From: Prosopocoilus inquinatus | Taxonomy: Eukaryota > Arthropoda > Insecta > Coleoptera > Lucanidae | NCBI GenBank assembly: GCA_036172665.1 | Contig: JAYKNF010000028.1 | Span: forward strand, 124,001-188,000 | DNA length: 64,000 bases | Direction of reading: 5' to 3' | Shown here: positions 51,865 through 62,421 of the stretch, in pieces | Numbering within the stretch: position 1 is the first letter of the stretch | How the letters are laid out: every line of letters starts with the position of its first letter | Position numbers and translations under genes: made by a program | The notes under the pieces: generated by a model | What the model was told of the DNA's origin: nothing | Database searches by the model: none | The model's input: the letters and a program-made list of their open reading frames with translations, nothing else

Positions 51865-51968
51865 AATGCGTGTTGTTTCGTTTAAAACTATTTCCAGCTT
51901 CTCTTCGAAACGACAAATAACATGATAGATAAGTAAGGATCGATTAGATACATCACAGGAACATCGCT
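51865..51968. repeat. Truncated 104-bp monomer, copy 1
   Basis: About 48 bases from GCTGCGTCC to GAGTCCAT are replaced by CTT, net -45 bp, joining CCAGCTTCT to CGAAACGAC. Edges follow the CGTG monomer phase and are approximate. Identical scars lie at 54240 and 56728. Confidence 0.85.
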
Positions 51969-54239
51969 AATGCGTGTTGTTTCGTTTAAAACTATTTCCA
52001 GCTTCTGCTGCGTCCGAAAATTTCGTATCTCACATCATAGTTAATGGAGTCCATCGAAACGTCAAATAACATAGTAGATAAGTAAGGATCGATTAGATAC
52101 ATCACAGGAACAACGCTAATGCGTGTTGTTTCGTTTAAAACTATTTCCAGATTCTGCTGCGTCCGAAAATTTCGTATCTCACATCATAGTTAATGGAGTC
52201 CATCGAAACGTCAAATAACATGATAGATGAGTAAGGATCGATAAGATACATCACAGGAACAACGCTAATGCGTGTTGTTTCATTTAAAACTATTTGCAGC
52301 TTCTGCTGCGTCCGATAAACTTTGTATCTCACATCAGAGTTACTGGAGTCCATCCAAACGTCAAATAACATGATAGATGAGTAAGGATCGATTAGATACA
52401 TCACAGGAACAACGCTAATACGTGTTGTTTCGTTTAAAACTATTTCCAGCTCCTGCTGCGTCCAAAAATTTCGTATCTCACATCAGAGTTACTGGAGTCC
52501 ATCGAAACGTCAAATAACATAGTAGATAAGTAAGGATCGATTAGATACATCACAGGAACAACGCTAATACGTGTTGTTTCGTTCAAAACTATTTCCAGCT
52601 TCTGCTGCGTCCGAGAACTTTGTATCTCACATCAGAGTTACTTTAGTCCATTCAAACGTCAAATAACATGCTAGATAAGTAAGGATCTATTAGATACATC
52701 ACAGGAACAACGCTAATACGTGTTGTTTCGTTCAAAACTATTTCCAGCTTCTGCTGCGTCCGAGAACTTTGTATCTCACATCAGAGTTACTTTAGTCCAT
52801 TCAAACGTCAAATAACATGCTAGATAAGTAAGGATCTATTAGATACATCACAGGAACAACGCTAATACGTGTTGTTTCGTTTAAAACTATTTCCAGCTCC
52901 TGCTGCGTCCAAAAACTTCGTATCTCACATCAGAATTACTAGAGTCCATCGAAACGTCAAATAACATGATAGATGAGTAAGGATCGATTAGATACATCAC
53001 AGGAACAACGCTAATGCGTGTTGTTTCGTTTAAAACTATTTCCATCTTCTGCTGCGTCCGAAAATATCGTATCTCACTTCAGAGATACTGGAGTCCATCG
53101 AAACGTCAAATAACATAGTAGATAAGTAAGGATCGATTAGATACATCACAGGAACAACGCTAATACGTGTTGTTTCGTTCAAAACTATTTCCAGCTTCTG
53201 CTGCGTCCGAGAACTTTGTATCTCACATCAGAGTTACTTTAGTCCATTCAAACGTCAAATAACATGCTAGATAAGTAAGGATCTATTAGATACATCACAG
53301 GAACAACGCTAATATGTGTTGTTTCGTTTAAAACTATTTCCAGCTCCTGCTGCGTCCAAAAACTTCGTATCTCACATCAGAGTTACTGGAGTCCATCGAA
53401 ACGACAAATAACATGATAGATAAGTAAGGATCGATTAGATACAGCACAGGAACAACGCTAATACGTGTTGTTTCGTTTAAAACTATTTCCAGCTTCTGCT
53501 GCGTCCGAAAATTTCGTATCTCACATCAGAGTTACTGGAGTCCATCGAAACGTCAAATAACATAGTAGATAATTAAGGATCGATTAGATACATCACAGGA
53601 ACAACGCTAATACGTGTTGTTTCGTTCAAAACTATTTCCAGCTTCTGCTGCGTCCGAGAACTTTGTATCTCACATCAGAGTTACTTTAGTCCATTCAAAC
53701 GTCAAATAACATGCTAGATAAGTAAGGATCTATTAGATACATCACAGGAACAACGCTAATACGTGTTGTTTCGTTTAAAACTATTTCCAGCTCCTGCTGC
53801 GTCCAAAAACTTCGTATCTCACCTCAGAATTACTAGAGTCCATCGAAACGTCAAATAACATGATAGATGAGTAAGGATCGATTAGATACATCACAGGAAC
53901 AACGCTAATGCGTGTTGTTTCGTTTAAAACTATTTCCAGCTTCTGCTGCGTCCGAAAATTTCGTATCTCACATCAGAGTTACTGGAGTCCATCGAAACGA
54001 CAAATAACATAGTAGATAAGTAAGAATCGATTAGATACATCACAGGAACACGCTAATACGTGTTGTTTCGTTTAAAACTATTTCCAGCTCCTGCTACGTC
54101 CAAAAACTTTGTATCTCACATCAGAGTTACTGGAGTCCATCCAAACGTAAAATAACATGATAGATGAGTAAGGATCGATTAGATACATCACAGGAACAAC
54201 GCTAATGCGTGTTGTTTCGTTTAAAACTATTTCCAGCTT
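51901..54239. repeat. Region E unit 1, 2339 bp
   Basis: Fifteen full monomers plus the 104-bp one. The +1 monomer near 52315 and the -1 GGAACACGC variant near 54049 cancel in length. Confidence 0.85.
52141..52404 (-). other. Chance 87-codon open frame over a 150-bp monomer
   Basis: The +1 CCGATAAACTTTG monomer again. It lies 240 bp after the truncation scar and its translation is identical to the 40707 frame. Confidence 0.9.
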
Positions 54240-56727
54240 CTCTTCGAAACGACAAATAACATGATAGATAAGTAAGGATCGATTAGATACATCACAGGAA
54301 CATCGCTAATGCGTGTTGTTTCGTTTAAAACTATTTCCAGCTTCTGCTGCGTCCGAAAATTTCGTATCTCACATCATAGTTAATGGAGTCCATCGAAACG
54401 TCAAATAACATAGTAGATAAGTAAGGATCGATTAGATACATCACAGGAACAACGCTAATGCGTGTTGTTTCGTTTAAAACTATTTCCAGCTTCTGCTGCG
54501 TCCGAAAATTTCGTATCTCACATCATAGTTAATGGAGTCCATCGAAACGTCAAATAACATAGTAGATAAGTAAGGATCGATTAGATACATCACAGGAACA
54601 ACGCTAATGCGTGTTGTTTCGTTTAAAACTATTTCCAGATTCTGCTGCGTCCGAAAATTTCGTATCTCACATCATAGTTAATGGAGTCCATCGAAACGTC
54701 AAATAACATGATAGATGAGTAAGGATCGATAAGATACATCACAGGAACAACGCTAATGCGTGTTGTTTCATTTAAAACTATTTGCAGCTTCTGCTGCGTC
54801 CGATAAACTTTGTATCTCACATCAGAGTTACTGGAGTCCATCCAAACGTCAAATAACATGATAGATGAGTAAGGATCGATTAGATACATCACAGGAACAA
54901 CGCTAATACGTGTTGTTTCGTTTAAAACTATTTCCAGCTCCTGCTGCGTCCAAAAATTTCGTATCTCACATCAGAGTTACTGGAGTCCATCGAAACGTCA
55001 AATAACATAGTAGATAAGTAAGGATCGATTAGATACATCACAGGAACAACGCTAATACGTGTTGTTTCGTTCAAAACTATTTCCAGCTTCTGCTGCGTCC
55101 GAGAACTTTGTATCTCACATCAGAGTTACTTTAGTCCATTCAAACGTCAAATAACATGCTAGATAAGTAAGGATCTATTAGATACATCACAGGAACAACG
55201 CTAATACGTGTTGTTTCGTTCAAAACTATTTCCAGCTTCTGCTGCGTCCGAGAACTTTGTATCTCACATCAGAGTTACTTTAGTCCATTCAAACGTCAAA
55301 TAACATGCTAGATAAGTAAGGATCTATTAGATACATCACAGGAACAACGCTAATACGTGTTGTTTCGTTTAAAACTATTTCCAGCTCCTGCTGCGTCCAA
55401 AAACTTCGTATCTCACATCAGAATTACTAGAGTCCATCGAAACGTCAAATAACATGATAGATGAGTAAGGATCGATTAGATACATCACAGGAACAACGCT
55501 AATGCGTGTTGTTTCGTTTAAAACTATTTCCATCTTCTGCTGCGTCCGAAAATATCGTATCTCACTTCAGAGATACTGGAGTCCATCGAAACGTCAAATA
55601 ACATAGTAGATAAGTAAGGATCGATTAGATACATCACAGGAACAACGCTAATACGTGTTGTTTCGTTCAAAACTATTTCCAGCTTCTGCTGCGTCCGAGA
55701 ACTTTGTATCTCACATCAGAGTTACTTTAGTCCATTCAAACGTCAAATAACATGCTAGATAAGTAAGGATCTATTAGATACATCACAGGAACAACGCTAA
55801 TATGTGTTGTTTCGTTTAAAACTATTTCCAGCTCCTGCTGCGTCCAAAAACTTCGTATCTCACATCAGAGTTACTGGAGTCCATCGAAACGACAAATAAC
55901 ATGATAGATAAGTAAGGATCGATTAGATACAGCACAGGAACAACGCTAATACGTGTTGTTTCGTTTAAAACTATTTCCAGCTTCTGCTGCGTCCGAAAAT
56001 TTCGTATCTCACATCAGAGTTACTGGAGTCCATCGAAACGTCAAATAACATAGTAGATAATTAAGGATCGATTAGATACATCACAGGAACAACGCTAATA
56101 CGTGTTGTTTCGTTCAAAACTATTTCCAGCTTCTGCTGCGTCCGAGAACTTTGTATCTCACATCAGAGTTACTTTAGTCCATTCAAACGTCAAATAACAT
56201 GCTAGATAAGTAAGGATCTATTAGATACATCACAGGAACAACGCTAATACGTGTTGTTTCGTTTAAAACTATTTCCAGCTCCTGCTGCGTCCAAAAACTT
56301 CGTATCTCACCTCAGAATTACTAGAGTCCATCGAAACGTCAAATAACATGATAGATGAGTAAGGATCGATTAGATACATCACAGGAACAACGCTAATGCG
56401 TGTTGTTTCGTTTAAAACTATTTCCAGCTTCTGCTGCGTCCGAAAATTTCGTATCTCACATCAGAGTTACTGGAGTCCATCGAAACGACAAATAACATAG
56501 TAGATAAGTAAGAATCGATTAGATACATCACAGGAACACGCTAATACGTGTTGTTTCGTTTAAAACTATTTCCAGCTCCTGCTACGTCCAAAAACTTTGT
56601 ATCTCACATCAGAGTTACTGGAGTCCATCCAAACGTAAAATAACATGATAGATGAGTAAGGATCGATTAGATACATCACAGGAACAACGCTAATGCGTGT
56701 TGTTTCGTTTAAAACTATTTCCAGCTT
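54240..56727. repeat. Region E unit 2, 2488 bp with one extra monomer
   Basis: Same order as unit 1, but the CATCATAGTTAATGG monomer with CATAGTAGATAAG is present twice in a row (near 54331-54628), adding 149 bp. The GGAACACGC scar recurs near 56531. Confidence 0.85.
54629..54892 (-). other. Chance 87-codon open frame over a 150-bp monomer
   Basis: Lies 389 bp (240 + 149) after the truncation scar because of the extra monomer in this unit. Its translation is identical to the 40707 frame. Confidence 0.9.
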
Positions 56728-57290
56728 CTCTTCGAAACGACAAATAACATGATAGATAAGTAAGGATCGATTAGATACATCACAGGAACATCGCTAATGC
56801 GTGTTGTTTCGTTTAAAACTATTTCCAGCTTCTGCTGCGTCCGAAAATTTCGTATCTCACATCATAGTTAATGGAGTCCATCGAAACGTCAAATAACATA
56901 GTAGATAAGTAAGGATCGATTAGATACATCACAGGAACAACGCTAATGCGTGTTGTTTCGTTTAAAACTATTTCCAGATTCTGCTGCGTCCGAAAATTTC
57001 GTATCTCACATCATAGTTAATGGAGTCCATCGAAACGTCAAATAACATGATAGATGAGTAAGGATCGATAAGATACATCACAGGAACAACGCTAATGCGT
57101 GTTGTTTCATTTAAAACTATTTGCAGCTTCTGCTGCGTCCGATAAACTTTGTATCTCACATCAGAGTTACTGGAGTCCATCCAAACTTCAAATAACATGA
57201 TAGATGAGTAAGGATCGATTAGATACATCACAGGAACAACGCTAATACGTGTTGTTTCGTTTAAAACTATTTCCAGCTCCTGCTGCGTCC
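56728..57290. repeat. Region E unit 3, partial
   Basis: The truncated monomer and the following monomers match unit 1. Matching is lost near 57290, where AACTTCG and AATTACTAGAG replace AATTTCG and AGTTACTGGAG. Confidence 0.82.
56968..57231 (-). other. Chance 87-codon open frame over a 150-bp monomer
   Basis: Eighth +1 monomer pair, 240 bp after the scar. One residue differs (FEVWMD) owing to CCAAACTTCAAAT for CCAAACGTCAAAT. Confidence 0.9.
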
Positions 57291-57419
57291 AAAAACTTCG
57301 TATCTCACATCAGAATTACTAGAGTCCATCGAAACGTCAAATAACATGATAGATGAGTAAGGATCGATTAGATACATCACAGGAACAACGCTAATACGTG
57401 TTGTTTCATTCAAAACTAT

Positions 57420-58760
57420 TTCCAGCTCCTGCTGCGTCCAAAAACTTCGTATCTCACATCAGAGTTACTGGAGTCCATCGAAACGACAAATAACATGATA
57501 GATAAGTAAGGATCGAATAGATACAGCACAGGAACAACGCTAATACGTGTTGTTTCGTTTAAAACTATTTCCAGCTTCTGCTGCGTCCGAAAATTTCGTA
57601 TCTCACATCAGAGTTACTGGAGTCCATCGAAACGTCAAATAACATAGTAGATAAGTAAGGATCGATTAGATACATCACAGGAACAACGCTAATACGTGTT
57701 GTTTCGTTCAAAACTATTTCCAGCTTCTGCTGCGTCCGAGAACTTTGTATCTCACATCAGAGTTACTTTAGTCCATTCAAACGTCAAATAACATGCTAGA
57801 TAAGTAAGGATCTATTAGATACATCACAGGAACAACGCTAATACGTGTTGTTTCGTTTAAAACTATTTCCAGTTCCTGCTGCGTCCAAAAACTTCGTATC
57901 TCACATCAGAATTACTAGAGTCCATCGAAACGTCAAATAACATGATAGATGAGTAAGGATCGATTAGATACATCACAGGAACAACGCTAATGCGTGTTGT
58001 TTCGTTTAAAACTATTTCCAGCTTCTGCTGCGTCCGAAAATTTCGTATCTCACATCAGAGTTACTGGAGTCCATCGAAACGTCAAATAACATAGTAGATA
58101 AGTAAGGATCGATTAGATACATCACAGGAACAACGCTAATGCGTGTTGTTTCGTTTAAAACTATTTCCAGCTCCTGCTGCGTCCAAAAACTTTGTATCTC
58201 ACATCAGAGTTACTGGAGTCCATCCAAACGTAGAATAACATGATAGATGAGTAAGGATCGATTAGATACATCACAGGAACATAGCTAATGTGTGTTGTTT
58301 CGTTTTAAACTATTTCCAGCTTCTGCTGCGTCCAAAAACTTCGTATCTCACATCAGAATTACTAGAGTCCATCGAAACGTCAAATAACATGATAGATGAG
58401 TAAGGATCGATTAGATACATCACAGGAACAACGCTAATGCGTGTTGTTTCGTTTAAAACTATTTCCAGCTTCTGCTGCGTCCGAAAATTTCGTATCTCAC
58501 TTCAGAGTTACTGGAGTCCATCGAAACGTCAAATAACATAGTAGATAAGTAAGGATCGATTAGATACATCACAGGAACAACGCTAATACGTGTTGTTTCT
58601 TTCAAAACTATTTCCAGCTTCTGCTGCGTCCGAGAACTTTGTATCTCACATCAGAGTTACTTTAGTCCATTCAAACGTCAAATAACATGCTAGATAAGTA
58701 AGGATCTATTAGATACATCACAGGAACAACGCTAATATGTGTTGTTTCGTTTAAAACTAT
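57420..58760. repeat. Region F: 9-mer HOR copy 1, 1341 bp
   Basis: AGTTACTTTAGTCC at 57761 recurs at 59102, and CATAGCTAATG at 58280 recurs at 59621. Both are 1341 bp (9 x 149) apart. The monomers are region C types. Confidence 0.84.
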
Positions 58761-60101
58761 TTCCAGCTCCTGCTGCGTCCAAAAACTTCGTATCTCACAT
58801 CAGAGTTACTGGAGTCCATCGAAACGACAAATAACATGATAGATAAGTAAGGATCGATTAGATACAGCACAGGAACAACGCTAATATGTGTTGTTTCGTT
58901 TAAAACTATTTCCAGCTTCTGCTGCGTCCGAAAATTTCTTATCTCACATCAGAGTTACTGGAGTCCATCGAAACGTCAAATAACATAGTAGATAAGTAAG
59001 GATCGATTAGATACATCACAGGAACAACGCTAATACGTGTTGTTTCGTTCAAAACTATTTCCAGCTTCTGCTGCGTCCGAGAACTTTGTATCTCACATCA
59101 GAGTTACTTTAGTCCATTCAAACGTCAAATAACATGCTAGATAAGTAAGGATCTATTAGATACATCACAGGAACAACGCTAATACGTGTTGTTTCGTTTA
59201 AAACTATTTCCAGCTCCTGCTGCGTCCAAAAACTTCGTATCTCACATCAGAATTACTAGAGTCCATCGAAACGTCAAATAACATGATAGATGAGTAAGGA
59301 TCGATTAGATACATCACAGGAACAACGCTAATGCGTGTTGTTTCGTTTAAAACTATTTCCAGCTTCTGCTGCGTCCGAAAATTTCGTATCTCACATCAGA
59401 GTTACTGGAGTCCATCGAAACGTCAAATAACATAGTAGATAAGTAAGGATCGATTAGATACATCACAGGAACAACGCTAATGCGTGTTGTTTCGTTTAAA
59501 ACTATTTCCAGCTCCTGCTGCGTCCAAAAACTTTGTATCTCACATCAGAGTTACTGGAGTCCATCCAAAGGTAAAATAACATGATAGATGAGTAAGGATC
59601 GATTAGATACATCACAGGAACATAGCTAATGCGTGTTGCTTCGTTTTAAACTATTTCCAGCTTCTGCTGCGTCCAAAAACTTCGTATCTCACATCAGAAT
59701 TACTAGAGTCCATCGAAACGTCAAATAACATGATAGATGAGTAGTAAGGATCGATTAGAGACATCACAGGAACAACGCTAATGCGTGTTGTTTCGTTTAA
59801 AACTATTTCCAGCTTCTGCTGCGTCCGAAAATTTCGTATCTCACTGCAGAGTTACTGGAGTCCATCGAAACGTCAAATAACATAGTAGATAAGTAAGGAT
59901 CGATTAGATACATCACAGGAACAACGCTAATACGTGTTCAAAACTATTTCCAGCTTCTGCTGCGTCCGAGAACTTTGTATCTCACATCAGAGTTACTTTA
60001 GTCCATTCAAACGTCAAATAACATGCTAGATAAGTAAGGATCTATTAGATACATCACAGGAACAACGCTAATACGTGTTGTTTCGTTTAAAACTATTTCC
60101 A
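58761..60101. repeat. 9-mer HOR copy 2 with two private indels
   Basis: Matches copy 1 and the start of a third pass (59991 with 58655). It carries GATGAGTAGTAAGG near 59738 (+3) and ACGTGTTCAAAAC near 59933 (-8); together they shift downstream spacing by -5. A hybrid monomer near 60071 ends the copy. Confidence 0.82.
59933..59946. repeat. 141-bp monomer (-8)
   Basis: CGTGTTGTTTCGTTCAAAAC is shortened to CGTGTTCAAAAC, with loss of eight bases between two GTT direct repeats. It is a likely slippage deletion and is the only junction that lost the right dyad arm this way. Confidence 0.85.
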
Positions 60102-60484
60102 GCTTCTGCTGCGTCCGAAAATTTCGTATCTCACATCAGAATTACTAGAGTCCATCGAAACGTCAAATAACATGATAGATGAGTAAGGATCGATTAGATA
60201 CATCACAGGAACAGCGCTAATGCGTGTTGTTTCGTTTAAAACTATTTCCAGCTTCTGCTGCGTCCGAAAATTTCGTATCTCACATCAGAGTTACTGGAGT
60301 CCATCGAAACGTCAAATAACATAGTAGATAAGTAAGGATCGATTAGATACATCACAGGAACAACGCTAATGCGTGTTGTTTCGTTTAAAACTATTTCCAG
60401 CTCCTGCTGCGTCCAAAAACTTTGTATCTCACATCAGAGTTACTGGAGTCCATCCAAACGTAGAATAACATGATAGATGAGTAA
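60102..60484. repeat. Monomers between the 9-mer and 13-mer HORs
   Basis: About three ordinary monomers, including a GTAGAATAACATG variant at 60461 shared with 58231 (2230 bp = 15 x 149 minus 5). Nothing other than satellite is seen. Confidence 0.75.
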
Positions 60485-62421
60485 GGATCGATTAGATACA
60501 GCACAGGAACAACGCTAATACGTGCTGTTTCGTTTAAAACTATTTAAAGCTTCTGCTGCGTCCGAAAATTTCGTATCTCACATCAGAGTTACTGGAGTCC
60601 ATCGAAACGTCAAATAACATAGTAGATAAGTAAGGATCGATTAGATACATCACAGGAACAACGCTAATGCGTGTTGTTTCGTTTAAAACTATTTCCAGCT
60701 CCTGCTGCGTCCAAAAACTTTGTATCTCACATCAGAGTTACTGGAGTCCATCCAAACGTAAAATAACATGATAGATGAGTAAGGATCGATTAGATACATC
60801 ACAGGAACATAGCTAATGCGTGTTGTTTCGTTTTAAACTATTTCCAGCTTCTGCTGCGTCCGAAAACTTCGTATCTAACATCAGAGTTACTGGAGTCCAT
60901 CGAAACGACAAATAACATGATAGATAAGTAAGGATCGATTAGATACATCACAGGAACAACGCTAATACGTGTTGTTTCGTTTAAAACTATTTCCAGCTCC
61001 TGCTACGTCCAAAAACTTTGTATCTCACATCAGAGTTACTGGAGTCCATCCAAACGTAAAATAACATGATAGATGAGTAAGGATCGATTAGATACATCAC
61101 AGGAACAACGCTAATGCGTGTTGTTTCGTTTAAAACTATTTCCAGCTTCTGCTGCGTCCGAAAATTTCGTATCTCACATCAAAGTTACTGGAGTCCATCC
61201 AAACGTCAAATAACATGTTAGATAAGTAAGGATCGTTTAGATACATCACAGGAACAACGCTAATACGTGTTGTTTCGTTTAAAACTATTTCCAGCTCCTG
61301 CTGCGTCCAAAAACTTCGTATCTCACATCAGAATTACTGGAGTCCATCCAAACGTCAAATAACATGATAGATGAGTAAGGATCGATTAGATACATCACAG
61401 GAACAACGCTAATACGTGTTGTTTCGTTTAAAACTATTTCCAGTTTCTGCTGCGTCCAAAAACTTCGTATCTCACATCAGAATTACTAGAGTCCATCGAA
61501 ACGTCAAATAACATGATAGATGAGTAAGGATCGATTAGATACATCACAGGAACAACGCTAATGCGTGTTGTTTCGTTTAAAACTATTTCCAGCTTCTGCT
61601 GCGTCCGAAAATTTCGTATCTCACATCAGAGTTACTGGAGTCCATCGAAACTTCAAATAACATAGTAGATAAGTAAGGATCGATTAGATACATCACAGGA
61701 ACAACGCTAATGCGTGTTGTTTCGTTTAAAACTATTTCCAGCTCCTGCTGCGTCCAAAAACTTTGTATCTCACATCAGAGTTACTGGAGTCCATCCAAAC
61801 GTAAAATAACATGATAGATGAGTAAGGATCGATTAGATACATCACAGGAACATAGCTAATGCGTGTTGTTTCGTTTTAAACTATTTCCAGCTTCTGCTGC
61901 GTCCAAAAACTTCGTATCTCACATCAGAATTACTAGAGTCCATCGAAACGTCAAATAACATGATAGATGAGTAAGGATCGATTAGATACATCACAGGAAC
62001 AACGCTAATGCGTGTTGTTTCGTTTAAAACTATTTCCAGCTTCTGCTGCGTCCGAAAATTTCGTATCTCACTTCAGAGTTACTGGAGTTCATCGAAACGT
62101 CAAATAACATAGTAGATAAGTAAGGATCGATTAGATACATCACAGGAACAACGCTAATACGTGTTGTTTCGTTCAAAACTATTTCCAGCTTCTGCTGCGT
62201 CCGAGAACTTTGTATCTCACATCAGAGTTACTTTAGTCCATTCAAACGTCAAATAACATGCTAGATAAGTAAGGATCTATTAGATACATCACAGGAACAA
62301 CGCTAATATGTGTTGTTTCGTTTAAAACTATTTCCAGCTCCTGCTGCGTCCAAAAACTTCGTATCTCACATCAGAGTTACTGGAGTCCATCGAAACGACA
62401 AATAACATGATAGGTAAGTAA
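60485..62421. repeat. 13-mer HOR copy 1, 1937 bp
   Basis: CTATTTAAAGCTTCTG, with a HindIII-type hexamer, near 60543 recurs near 62480, 1937 bp (13 x 149) on. The following monomers agree to about 61455. Confidence 0.82.

Larger units (their letters stand above)
51490..57290. repeat. Region E: 16/17-mer HOR with truncated monomer
   Basis: The deletion-bearing monomer CTTCTCTTCGAAACGAC occurs near 51901, 54240 and 56728. Spacings are 2339 and 2488 bp: 16 and 17 monomers, one of them only 104 bp long. Matching to the first unit starts near 51490, and the third copy stops near 57290. Confidence 0.88.

Noticed and set aside
26253..57231. Eight minus-strand open frames of 87 codons as a small protein family
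   Set aside because: Each lies wholly inside satellite monomers, shows the 50-residue internal repeat expected from a 150-bp monomer read in frame, and depends on one inserted base. There is no upstream signal, domain or codon pattern of a gene.
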